Assembly (NCBI RefSeq): GCF_018310535.1
Contig: NZ_CP074102.1
Span: forward strand, 1,736,001 to 1,800,000
DNA from: Streptomyces mirabilis
Lineage (GTDB): Bacteria; Actinomycetota; Actinomycetes; Streptomycetales; Streptomycetaceae
Length of the DNA: 64,000 nt
Direction of reading: 5' to 3'
The notes beneath the pieces are model-generated. The model was not told the origin of the DNA, made no database searches, and saw only the letters and a list, made by a program, of their open reading frames with translations. Made by a program: the position numbers and the translations under genes. Below, piece by piece: positions 18,357 through 28,235 of the stretch; position 1 is the stretch's first letter; each line of letters begins with the position of its first letter.

Positions 18357-19024
18357 TGGCCGGGAAGGTGTTCTTCAGTGTGACGATGTCACTGGACGGC
18401 TTCATGGCGCCGGAGGCCGTGCCCGTCGAGGACGTCTTCTCGCCCGAAGGCCAGAACGACCCGAGGGTCCAGCGCTGGATGACGAAGTGGTCGGAGCTGC
18501 AGGCGTGGCTGTTCCCGCAGCGGTGGTTCCGGGAGAACCTCAAGCTCGGTGAGGGCGGCGAGGAAGGACTCGACAACGACATCGCACGGGCGACGTACGA
18601 GCGCACCGGCGCGAGCGTCATGGGCAAGCGCATGTTCGACGGCGGCGAGCTGGCATGGCCGGAGGAGGCGCCGTTCCACACCCCGGTGTTCGTCGTCACC
18701 CACACCAAGCGTGACCCGTGGGAGCGGCCGGGCGGCACCACCTTCCACTTCGTCAACGACGGCATCGAGAGCGCGCTGCTCCAGGCCCGCGAGGCCGCCG
18801 GCGACCGCGACGTGCGCATCGCCGGGGGCGCCGAGACGATCCAGGAGTACCTGGACAGCGGCCTGATCGACGAGTTCTCGATTACGCTCGCGCCCGTGCT
18901 GTTCGGCACCGGTATCCGCCTGTTCGACCGCGTGGACCCCGCCCGCCTCGCGCTGAACCAGACCCGCACGGACGCATCGTCCCGGGTGACCCACCTGACC
19001 TACACCGCCGTGAAACGCTACTGA
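18356..19024 (+). CDS. Dihydrofolate reductase family (RibD C-terminal-like) protein
   Basis: A 222-residue protein with the DHFR/RibD-C fold: VFFSVTMSLDGFMA at the start, GASVMGKRMFDGG in the middle, VRIAGGAETIQEYLDSGLIDEFSITLAPVLFGTGIRLF near the end. Such stand-alone actinobacterial proteins are probable NADPH-dependent reductases and are rarely true DHFR. Compared with short family members there is an insertion between residues 25 and 75 (EDVFSPEGQNDPRVQRWMTKW). It is the third gene of the ArsR-SRPBCC operon. Confidence 0.85.
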   Translation: MAGKVFFSVTMSLDGFMAPEAVPVEDVFSPEGQNDPRVQRWMTKWSELQAWLFPQRWFRENLKLGEGGEEGLDNDIARATYERTGASVMGKRMFDGGELAWPEEAPFHTPVFVVTHTKRDPWERPGGTTFHFVNDGIESALLQAREAAGDRDVRIAGGAETIQEYLDSGLIDEFSITLAPVLFGTGIRLFDRVDPARLALNQTRTDASSRVTHLTYTAVKRY

Positions 19025-19054
19025 ACTTGAATACGTGATGTCGGCTTGGTTGGG

Positions 19055-19390
19055 TCAGCTGTCCATGGCCAGGCCGGTGCCCGCGAGGCAGCCGTCGATG
19101 AAGTGCGGACGGTACTGGGTCTTCTTGAGGCTGTGTTCCACTGCGGTGGCGAGCTGGTGGAGGTTCGTGGCGGCGAGGTTGCCGATGGTCCGTTTCACCA
19201 GTGACCAGATACCTTCCTGTGGGTTGAGGTCGGCTGCGTGGGCGGGAAAGTGGAAGACGGTCAGCCACTCCTCGTTCGACCGGACACCTTCCTCGCCCTG
19301 CTCCCGCCACTGCCGACGCCAGCGTCCTACCGACCGCTCACTCACCCTGGCAGCAGCTGGGTCGCCCCGTGGCCGGCCGGCGGGAATGAG
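19055..19390 (-). mobile_element. IS630-family transposase remnant, internally deleted
   Basis: Reading right to left, the frame joins an N-terminal IS630 piece (SERSVGRWRRQWREQGEEGV) straight onto the C-terminal DDE part (FPAHAADLNPQEGIWSLVKRT...KKTQYRPHFIDGCLAGTG). Roughly 200 residues between them, including most catalytic residues, are missing, so it cannot transpose. No terminal inverted repeats were found. It adjoins a LysR fragment on its upstream side. Confidence 0.75.
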
Positions 19391-19439
19391 GTTGACCGAG
19401 GCCAGCCGGTCCAGCCCCGAAGCCGGGGTGCCCTCACCG

Positions 19440-19608
19440 TCGCCGGGGTGAGCGTGACGCCGCTGCCCTGCCGGACGACGAGCTCGTCGCCCAGCAGACG
19501 CCGCATCCTGGTCAGGGCGTGGCTCATGGCGGGCTGCGACAGCCCGACCCGTTCCGCCGACCTGGTCACCGAGCGCTCCTCGAGGAGTGCGAGGAGGGGC
19601 ACCAGCAG
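19440..19608 (-). pseudogene. LysR-family regulator fragment (HTH only)
   Basis: In one minus frame about 55 residues match the LysR N-terminal helix-turn-helix: [45 protein letters not shown], ending at GSGVTLTPA. The start and the whole effector domain are absent. The fragment is cut on one side by IS630 sequence and on the other by a plus-strand DUF5753 fragment. Confidence 0.75.
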
Positions 19609-19619
19609 GTGACGACGTG

Positions 19620-20019
19620 GCGGCGGCCGTCGAGGTGCGTGTGGAGAAGCAGCAGATCGTGTACGGCAACCACACGTTCGCGATCCTGCTGGAAGCAGGG
19701 AGCACTCCGAAAGCACATAGGCGGAGCGGACATGATGGCCGGCCAACTCGGCTATCTGCTCAGCGCCATGGCGCTGCCTTCGGTGAGCATCGGCATCATT
19801 CCTGAGGACGCCGACCGTTCAAGCCTCTGGCCCGTCGAAGGCTTCTTCCTGTATGACGGCCACACGGTCCACGTCGAACTCGTCTCGGCCCACCTCGCCG
19901 TCACGCAGAAGCATGAACTTGCCATGTATGCCCGGACGTTCACGGATCTGGCCGAACTAGCCGTCTACGGCCCGGCGGCACCCGAACTCGTCATGGCAGC
20001 CATCGAATCCCTGGGGTGA
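19620..20019 (+). pseudogene. DUF5753 (XRE-type regulator) C-terminal fragment, frameshifted
   Basis: The effector half of an actinobacterial XRE/DUF5753 regulator. One frame gives [21 protein letters not shown]. After a frameshift near 19695 a second frame gives [53 protein letters not shown] and LAELAVYGPAAPELV. The helix-turn-helix half is missing, and no DUF397 partner follows. The remnant is not expected to function. Confidence 0.75.
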
Positions 20020-20423
20020 ACGCCGGGCAAGTTGACACCTCCCTGCCGGAGATCGTCGGGCACCTCAACCTTCTGCTCGGTGAGGATCCGGGGCGGACGG
20101 GGACGAGGACTACGGGAGCTGTTCCGCGAGGGGTACCGGCTCCTCGACTTGCAGAGCCGTCCGACCGCGGAGACCCCGTCGTTCGGCGCCTTCGTCTACC
20201 TCCGGGATGCCGCAGACGTCACGCGAAGGCTTCTGTGGATCTACACGCAACGCCACGGGCTCGGTGCCCCGCGAGTGTCCGGGAGGACCAGATGGTCCGG
20301 GAGCTGTCCCACTACATCTACGAACACCCTGACGAGCAGATGGCGTTGATGCCCACCTACGCCGCCGCCCGCGACCACGCACAGCGCGGGACCTGCGCCA
20401 CAGCCGGCGCTGCCCCCTCGTGA
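20016..20423 (+). pseudogene. Unrecognised degenerate coding remnant
   Basis: Coding-like sequence switches frame here. One frame has LPEIVGHLNLLLGE at the start and MVRELSHYIYEHPDEQMALMP...AARDHA at the end. Another frame, about 20108-20280, has LRELFREGYRLLDLQSRP, SFGAFVYLRDAADVTRRLLWIY. Together they look like one gene with two frameshifts. I do not recognise the family. Confidence 0.35.
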
Positions 20424-20560
20424 CGACGGGCGCGGTCGTCGTCGATGAGCGCAATCGAGTCCTGTCCTTGCGGCACGAAGGCACCTTCACACTCGCCGAA
20501 GCGGAGCCGGAGGATCAGGACGACTCGCTCGGAGGGGCGGCCCTGCGTCTGTTGACCAGT
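20420..20560 (+). pseudogene. NUDIX-like N-terminal fragment
   Basis: TTGAVVVDERNRVLSLRHEG, then FTLAEAEPEDQDDSLGGAALRLL, resembles the first two strands and part of the NUDIX box region of a NUDIX hydrolase. Homology stops near 20560. The true catalytic GX5EX7REUXEE box is not present. Confidence 0.45.
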
Positions 20561-20790
20561 CATGCGCCTCGCTGTCCGGGTCGATCGCCCCGCCCACCTC
20601 GGGCACCCACAGGGGCACGCCGTAGTGCACGAACAGCGGGAAGTTGTTCCCGAACCGGGCGCCGCGGAGGGCCCGCTGCAGCTCGCCGATCACTACCGCG
20701 CAGAAGCCGCGCCCGGGGGCCGGGCGAGCTGCTGGAGCGCGCGGTGGCGTCAAGGCACCCATAGGCGGTAACCAATCGGTGCATCCAGCC
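20561..20790 (-). other. Possible gene remnant, unidentified
   Basis: A minus-strand frame gives FCAVVIGELQRALRGARFGN followed by NFPLFVHYGVPLWVPEVGGA, which looks protein-like. It is short, lacks a convincing start and ends inside the NUDIX remnant. I cannot name it. Confidence 0.2.
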
Positions 20791-20840
20791 TCACAACTCG
20801 AGCACAAATTACATACATCCCTCTCTTCATACTGGCCCCG

Positions 20841-20858
20841 ATGGTCTAGATTGACCAT
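20841..20858. promoter_or_regulatory. Inverted repeat upstream of the polysaccharide locus
   Basis: ATGGTC, six bases, GACCAT is a perfect inverted repeat about 370 bases before the first polysaccharide gene. A TTGACC (20851-20856) overlaps its right half and could be a -35 box, though no good -10 follows at 17 bases. It is a candidate operator only. The rest of 20860-21107 shows nothing coding that I can support. Confidence 0.3.
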
Positions 20859-21107
20859 GCTTCAGCCGTTCGGACACGAGGCGACCAATAATGATCTATA
20901 GGTCCGGCGCTACCGAAAGCCAGCAGTCGCGTCCCCGGCGCCAGACGTGGGGGTGATCAATTCTTGGAGCCCGAGCGGGGGCCTTGGGTGCGGGGAGCGC
21001 CCGAGGTTGCGACGGGTCCCGTGCGCCTCGAGAGTCTGGCAGGACATGCGAGTCCGCTGCCGCCAGGGTGGGTTGTTCAAGTAGCTCTGAAATAGCCGGG
21101 ATGTCAT

Positions 21108-21180
21108 GCGGGGGGCGGGGGCCTCCCGCGGGGAGGAACAGCGCGGCGCGGGGGGCGGGGGCCTCCCGGGGCGAGGAACA
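21108..21180. repeat. Two-copy GC-rich 40-bp tandem repeat
   Basis: Two copies of a unit built as GCGGGGGGCGGGGGCCTCCC plus GAGGAACAG start at 21108 and 21148. The first contains the perfect hairpin CCTCCC-GCG-GGGAGG, and the second a weaker version. The pair lies 45 bases before the first gene of the polysaccharide operon and may affect read-through or leader structure. Confidence 0.7.
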
Positions 21181-21224
21181 GTGTTGGGCGAACACGTCGA
21201 GTCACTGGGGACCTGGGGGGTTCT

Positions 21225-22703
21225 GTGCCGCAAGGGGGACTAGTCGGCCCGTTTCCGTCGGCGCGCGAGCGTCTGGCGAACGGCGCAATCAGACAGCCCG
21301 CGATCGAATGGGAGCAGCGGTACCGCCGTGCCGTGATCACCAGCGATACCGTGGCCACCGCCTTCGTGGTGGCGGCGATCGGTAACTTCTTCGGGGCCCG
21401 GGACGCGGCCAACTGGCACGAGAAGTGGGGGATTCTCGCATTCGGCACCGAGCTGCTGGTGCTGGGGACGCTTGCGGTGAGCCGGTCGTGGGCTCCGGCC
21501 GTGCTCGGCCAGGGCGCCGAGGAATTCCGTCGGCTCGGACGCTCACTGTTCACGGCAACGGTCGTCCTGGCGCTCGGTGGGATCGCTCTGACCTCGCGCA
21601 ACATCAAGCTCTGGATCTTCGTCGCGGTCCCCGCCATCGCGCTCGTCACCATGACCGAGCGGTATCTGCTCCGCCTCTGGCTGCACAAACAGCGCAAGGA
21701 AGGCAGGTGCCTGAGACCGGTGCTCGCTGCCGGGAGCCCGGCCACCGTGCGCGACCTGATCACCCGAACCCGTAAGTTCCCGCACCTCGGCTGGCGGGTG
21801 GATGCGGTGTGCACGACGGACGGTCTCGGGTTCGACGGTGACCAACTGGACGGAGTGCGGGTCGTCGGCCGACTGGCGGACGTCGCGGGCCACGTCCACC
21901 GCGACGGCTACCGTGTCGTCGCGATCACACCGGACCCGCACTGGTCACCGGACCGGCTGCAGCGGCTGGCCTGGAACCTCGAAGGCAGCGACGCCGAGAT
22001 GGTCGTGGCCCCCGTGCTGATGGAGGTGGCCGGCCCGCGGCTGCACATCGACGCGGTGCTCGGGATCCCGCTGCTGCGGGTCAGCATGCCGACCTTCACC
22101 GGGGGCCGCCGGGCGATCAAAGGGGTCGTCGACCGGATGGGCGCAGCGATCCTGCTGATGCTGTTCGCGCCGCTGATGGTGTTCGTCGGGCTGCTCGTGC
22201 TGGTGGACAGTCGGGGTGGGGCGTTCTACCGCCAGCGCAGGGTCGGCAAGGACGGCCGCGAGTTCACCATTCTCAAGTTCCGCACCATGGTCGCCGGGGC
22301 TGACGGGGCACGTGCCGAGCTGGCCGACCGCAACGAAGGCGCCGGCCTGCTGTTCAAGCTCCGCCGGGATCCGCGGGTGACCCGGGTGGGAGCAGTGCTG
22401 CGCCGGTACTCGATCGACGAGCTCCCGCAGCTTTTCAACGTGCTCACCGGATCGATGTCGCTCGTCGGTCCGCGGCCTCCGTTGCCGGAGGAGTCCGCTG
22501 CGTACGGCCCGGACATCCGGCGGCGTCTGCTGGTCAAGCCCGGACTCACCGGCCTGTGGCAGATCAGCGGACGCAGCGACCTGTCGTGGGAGGAGGCGGT
22601 TCGGCTGGACCTGCGGTACGTGGAGGACTGGTCGCTCGCCCTGGACACAGTGATCTTGTGGAAGACGCTGCGTGCGGTGCTCTATGGGCAGGGGGCCTAC
22701 TGA
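21225..22703 (+). CDS. Polyprenyl-phosphate sugar-1-phosphate transferase (initiating enzyme)
   Basis: A 492-residue PHPT-family protein, which loads the first sugar-1-phosphate onto undecaprenyl phosphate at the membrane. The N-terminal half has four TM segments and a CoA-binding-like domain (LAAGSPATVRDL, VVGRLADVAGHV). The catalytic half has FYRQRRVGKDGREFTILKFRTM, RRYSIDELPQLFNVLTGSMSLVGPRPP and PGLTGLWQISGRSDLSWEEA, the hallmark block of WbaP/CpsE-type enzymes. The GTG at 21225 has a GGGGGG run just upstream. It is the first gene of the locus, as usual for an initiating transferase. The sugar may be Gal, Glc or another hexose; sequence does not decide. Confidence 0.92.
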   Translation: MPQGGLVGPFPSARERLANGAIRQPAIEWEQRYRRAVITSDTVATAFVVAAIGNFFGARDAANWHEKWGILAFGTELLVLGTLAVSRSWAPAVLGQGAEEFRRLGRSLFTATVVLALGGIALTSRNIKLWIFVAVPAIALVTMTERYLLRLWLHKQRKEGRCLRPVLAAGSPATVRDLITRTRKFPHLGWRVDAVCTTDGLGFDGDQLDGVRVVGRLADVAGHVHRDGYRVVAITPDPHWSPDRLQRLAWNLEGSDAEMVVAPVLMEVAGPRLHIDAVLGIPLLRVSMPTFTGGRRAIKGVVDRMGAAILLMLFAPLMVFVGLLVLVDSRGGAFYRQRRVGKDGREFTILKFRTMVAGADGARAELADRNEGAGLLFKLRRDPRVTRVGAVLRRYSIDELPQLFNVLTGSMSLVGPRPPLPEESAAYGPDIRRRLLVKPGLTGLWQISGRSDLSWEEAVRLDLRYVEDWSLALDTVILWKTLRAVLYGQGAY

Positions 22704-22776
22704 TGCGCAGGTGTCGCCGTCCGGCCGGCGCGCGGACCGCAGGCCGGGAAGGCCTGCTCGGGGGGAGGAACGGGTC

Positions 22777-24082
<1,306 letters not shown>

Positions 24083-24093
<11 letters not shown>

Positions 24094-25348
24094 CGCGAGC
24101 AGCGGCGACGGGCAGGGCCGGCGCGCGCTGATTCTGGTGGAGAACCTGTCGGTGCCGTTCGACCGGCGGGTGTGGCAGGAGTGCACGACGCTGCGCGACG
24201 CGGGCTGGGAGGTGCACGTCATCTGTCCCCGGGGGGCGAAGCGGGACACGGAGCCGGAGGCCGTGATCGACGGGGTGCGGATCCACCGCTATCCGCTGCG
24301 CGCGGCCACCGGAGGGCCGGCCGGCTACCTGCGGGAGTACGGATCGGCGTTGTGGCACACGGTCCGGCTGGCCCGCAGGGTCGGCCCGGTCGACGTGGTC
24401 CACGCCTGCAACCCGCCCGACCTGTTGTTCCTGCCGGCACTGTGGATGAAGCGGCGCGGTGCGCGGTTCGTCTTCGACCAGCACGACCTGGTACCCGAGC
24501 TGTACCTCTCCCGGTTCGACCGCGGCGAAGACCTGCTCTACCGCGCCGTGTGCGCGCTGGAGAGGCGGACCTACCGGGCCGCGGACATCGTGCTCGCCAC
24601 GAACGAGAGCTATCGGGACGTAGCGCTGCGTCGTGGCGGCAGGCGGCCGGAGGACGTCTTCGTGGTGCGCAGCGCGCCCGCGACCGACCGGTTCCAACCG
24701 GTGCCGCCGGAGCCGGAGTTGAAGCGCGGCAAGCCTCATCTGCTGTGCTACCTCGGCGTCATGGGTCCTCAGGACGGCGTCGACTACGCCTTGCGGGCCC
24801 TCGCGAAGCTGCGCGACGAGCTCGGGCGGACCGACTGGCACGCGGTCTTCGTCGGCGGCGGCGATGCCTTCGACGCGATGGTGGAGCTGTCCCGGCGGCT
24901 CGGTCTCTCCGAGCAGGTGCAGTTCACCGGGCGCATCCCGGACGCCGACCTGGTGCGCTACCTGTGCACCGCGGACGTGTGCCTTTCCCCCGACCCGCGC
25001 AATCCGCTCAACGACGTGTCGACCATGAACAAGGTCCTGGAGTACATGGCGATGGGACGGCCGATCGTCTCGTTCGACCTCCGGGAGGCGCGCGTCTCCG
25101 CCGGTGACGCCGCCCTCTACGCGCCCGACGACGACGAGGCCCAGTTCGCCAAGCTCATCGCGCTGCTCCTCGACGATCCGCAGAAGCGGGCCCGGATGGG
25201 CAGGATCGGCCAGGAGCGGATCAGCGGCCCGCTCTCCTGGCGGAACTCGCAAGCGTCGCTGCTCGCCGCCTATGCCGCCGCCTGCCGGGACCATGCCCCG
25301 GTGTCGGCACGTGGGCCGGTCCGTACGGGGAAGAGGCCGCACCATTGA
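24083..25348 (+). CDS. Glycosyltransferase family 4
   Basis: A 421-residue GT-B fold enzyme. The N-terminal domain has RRALILVENLSVPFDRRVWQ and VHACNPPDLLFLPALW; the C-terminal domain has LLCYLGVMGPQDGVDYALRA, GGGDAFDAMVELSR and the donor-site block LNDVSTMNKVLEYMAMGRPIV. It should add a sugar to the lipid-linked repeat on the cytoplasmic face. The only workable start is a TTG at 24083, overlapping the dehydrogenase end by 11 bases. The end overlaps the next gene by four bases. Confidence 0.88.
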
Positions 25349-26715
25349 GTGATGACACGATCCGCCTGGTCACGATCGGACGGATTCTCCGTCGGCGGTG
25401 GCGGCTTCTCGCCGTACTCGCCGTAGTGGGTGCGCTCTTCGGCTACGGCACCTCGGTGCTGCTGTTGCCGCCGCGCTACACGGCAGAGGCATCGGTGCTG
25501 CTGCCGGGTCAGTGGGAAGAGCGCGAACTGCTGACCCAGGTGGACATCGCGACCAGTTCGACGGTGGTCGACCGCGTGGCCGCCACGCTCGGCTGGAAGG
25601 GCGTCAGCGGCGCCGACCTGCGGGATCAGGTGAGCGCCAAGGCCGACGACGGGAACATCATCAAGATCTCGGGTACGGCCGACACCCCGGAGCGCGCGCA
25701 ACGGCTCTCCGACCAGGTGGCCCAGCAGTTCGTCACCTTCGCCGTACGCATCGCGGGCGGCAGCACCGACCCCGAGGCGGATACGGCGACAGAGGCGCTG
25801 CGGAAGCAGGTGGCGGAGACCAACCGCCGTATCACCGACCTGGCCAAAGCGGCCGATCCGGGGCAGACCGTGGAGGGTGTGCAGGCCCGCACCGAGCTTG
25901 AGGGTCTGCGCACCGGGCTGCAGGACGCCATGAAGAAGCTGGAGGAGGCCAACCCGGCGACCGCCAAGGCCAGCTTGGTCGTCATGGGGCCGGCGCCCCG
26001 GCCGACCGGCGCGGCAGCCCCGACGAGAACACAGCTCATCGCCGCCGGGGCGCTGCTGTTCTTCCTGCTCGCGGTCGTCGGCCATCTCGCCGCCGCACGC
26101 GTGAGCCGCCGGCTGCGCACCGACCCGGAGATCGCCGCGGCGCTCGGCTCGCCGTTCCTCGGCACCGTCGACGTGCCCGGTGAACGGCGCGGGCACCGCC
26201 CCGAAGGCCGTGGCTCACGGACCCGGCTCCGCCGGCTTCTCGGCATCGACACCCGATGGGACATACCGACCCCGCAGCGGTCCGGCGACGAGGCCGAGAG
26301 GCGGATCCGCTACCGGCGGGTGTGCGCCCGCCTCCGGGACCAACTGCCCGCCCCCCGGCGGCTGCTGGTCGTCGTACCGGAAGGCGACGAGGTCGCCCGG
26401 CTGGCCGCCGGGCAGCTCGCCGCCGAGGCCACCAGTGATCCGCTGCTGCGGGTGGTGGAGGTCTCGGTGGACCGGCCGATCGTGCCGGACCGCGACACCG
26501 AGTCCGGTGCCCTGGCCGTCCTCAGCGCGGGGAGCTGGACCGCCAGGGAACTCGCCGGCATCGCCGAGGCGTGTGCGGACGGCGGGCACGAGCTCGTCGG
26601 CGTCGTCGTCGCCGGCACGGTCCGCCCCCGCCCGGCGCGGACTGCCGACCGCCCTTCTGACGAGGCCACCCTGGCGCTCGCGGTTCACGGCCACGCGACA
26701 GGAGACTCAGCGTGA
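25345..26715 (+). CDS. Wzz-like polysaccharide co-polymerase, kinase-like domain degenerate
   Basis: A 456-residue chain-length determinant. TM1 is at about residues 20-42 (LAVLAVVGALFGYGTSVLLL), followed by an external domain with a helical DTATEALRKQVAETNRRI region and TM2 at about 230-252. The cytoplasmic tail keeps a bacterial tyrosine-kinase-like outline (RRLLVVVPEGDEVARLAAGQLA) but no Walker A lysine or tyrosine-rich tail. The TTG start shares TTGA with the upstream stop. It probably sets polymer length together with the next gene. Confidence 0.78.
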   Translation: MSDDTIRLVTIGRILRRRWRLLAVLAVVGALFGYGTSVLLLPPRYTAEASVLLPGQWEERELLTQVDIATSSTVVDRVAATLGWKGVSGADLRDQVSAKADDGNIIKISGTADTPERAQRLSDQVAQQFVTFAVRIAGGSTDPEADTATEALRKQVAETNRRITDLAKAADPGQTVEGVQARTELEGLRTGLQDAMKKLEEANPATAKASLVVMGPAPRPTGAAAPTRTQLIAAGALLFFLLAVVGHLAAARVSRRLRTDPEIAAALGSPFLGTVDVPGERRGHRPEGRGSRTRLRRLLGIDTRWDIPTPQRSGDEAERRIRYRRVCARLRDQLPAPRRLLVVVPEGDEVARLAAGQLAAEATSDPLLRVVEVSVDRPIVPDRDTESGALAVLSAGSWTARELAGIAEACADGGHELVGVVVAGTVRPRPARTADRPSDEATLALAVHGHATGDSA

Positions 26716-28232
26716 CGACGAGCACGACTTCGGAGTCGTCGGCCGCCACTCCGCTCCTCGACCTGCAGGCGCTGGTGGTCGCGGTGCGCAGACGCCGCCG
26801 CCTGTGGGGCGCCATGGCGCTGCTCGGACTGCTGATCGGCGCGGCCGTGGCGGTCCTGCTGCCGCCGGCACCGGCCGCCGTGACCAAGGTGCTGGTCGCG
26901 CATCAGGAGGACCAGCCCAACGACACCGGAACGCTGATCCGCACCGACGCCCAGCTGCTGGTGACGTCGCGGATCGCCGGCCAGGCCCTCCGGATCCTCA
27001 AGTCCTCGGAAAATCCAGAGGACTTCATGCGGGACTACCGGGGCACCGGACTGACCAACAACGTCCTCCAGATCGATGTGACAGGCAAGACCGACGCGGA
27101 AGCGGTGGCCCGGGCCAAGGCACTGGCCGAAGCGTTCGTCGCGGACCACGCCAAGCGCATACAGGGCATCGCCAACGCCAACGCCCAGGGCCTGCTCGAC
27201 CAGCGTGACCGCATGCAGGCGGAGCTCGCCGACGTGAACAAGGAGATCGGCGGCCGGTCGCCCGACACCGACCCCAAGGACGCGGCGAACATCGAGTCGC
27301 TCTTCGCCCGGCGGGCCGAACTCACCTCGCAGATCTCCGACTTCGGCCAACGCGCCGAGGAGGCGCGCGTCGGCGCGCCCCAGCTCGTCGCCGGCACACA
27401 GATCGTGGACGCTCCGCGCGCGGTGCGGCACTCCCTGCCCAAGGCCGTCGTCACCAACGGAGTGATCGGACTTGTCCTCGGGCTCTTCCTCGGGCTCGCG
27501 CTGGCCGCGGTCGGCGTGGTGGTGGCGGACCGCCCCGTGCTGCGCCGGGACATCGCGGGGAACCTCGGCGCCTCGGTCATCGCGGAGCTGCCCCGCCGTT
27601 CCGGCAGGCTGTGGCAGCGCCGGCGGACCCGGGTGGCACGCGAACGGCTCACCACGACGCTGGCCCGCACCGCGCGCGGCTCCGCGGAACCGCTGTCTCT
27701 GCTGGAACTGGGCTGCGCGCGCAGCACGACCGTGATCGCCCTCGGCCTCGCCCGGGCGCTGGCGGAGGACGGGCCGGTGGTCGTCGTCGACGGTCTCCCC
27801 GGCCCGCAGCTCGCCCGCCGCCGCCCGAAGCCAGGAGACCCCACGGTGGTCGGCGGTGAACACGCCGCGGCCGTGTCGCCCCAGGACCAGCGGATCGGCG
27901 TCGGCTCGGTGGCGCCCGGCACGGCGTGGACCGACCTCCAGTACCTCGGAACCCAGACCGTGCTCGTCGTGCGTGCCGGGCACGGCAGCGCCGCCTGGCT
28001 GCACACCGTGGCGCGGCAGCTCGCGGACCAGCGCATTCCGGTGATCGGTGTGGTGCTGATCGACCCCGATCCGCGGGACCGGACCGACGGCACGCTGTGG
28101 GACGGACTGCACACCGCGCTGCGTGGCCGGAGCGAGCGGCCGGTCCTGCAGAACGGCACGGGCCGGCGGCGCGCGGACCGGCAGCCGATACGGGCCGCAC
28201 GGGTCCCGGACGACGACCAGGAGGTGAGGTAG
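26712..28232 (+). CDS. Second Wzz-like polysaccharide co-polymerase, Walker A lost
   Basis: A 506-residue paralogue of the preceding protein. TM1 is at about residues 33-53 (MALLGLLIGAAVAVLLPP), a coiled region reads RDRMQAELADVNKEIGG, and TM2 (VIGLVLGLFLGLALAAVGVVV) is at about 255-275. In the cytoplasmic domain LLELGCARSTTVIALGLARAL stands where BY-kinases have GxGKST. The lysine is missing although the following VVVVDG strand survives. It is likely structural. The GTG start overlaps the previous stop by four bases. Confidence 0.78.
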   Translation: MTTSTTSESSAATPLLDLQALVVAVRRRRRLWGAMALLGLLIGAAVAVLLPPAPAAVTKVLVAHQEDQPNDTGTLIRTDAQLLVTSRIAGQALRILKSSENPEDFMRDYRGTGLTNNVLQIDVTGKTDAEAVARAKALAEAFVADHAKRIQGIANANAQGLLDQRDRMQAELADVNKEIGGRSPDTDPKDAANIESLFARRAELTSQISDFGQRAEEARVGAPQLVAGTQIVDAPRAVRHSLPKAVVTNGVIGLVLGLFLGLALAAVGVVVADRPVLRRDIAGNLGASVIAELPRRSGRLWQRRRTRVARERLTTTLARTARGSAEPLSLLELGCARSTTVIALGLARALAEDGPVVVVDGLPGPQLARRRPKPGDPTVVGGEHAAAVSPQDQRIGVGSVAPGTAWTDLQYLGTQTVLVVRAGHGSAAWLHTVARQLADQRIPVIGVVLIDPDPRDRTDGTLWDGLHTALRGRSERPVLQNGTGRRRADRQPIRAARVPDDDQEVR

Positions 28233-28235
28233 GAC

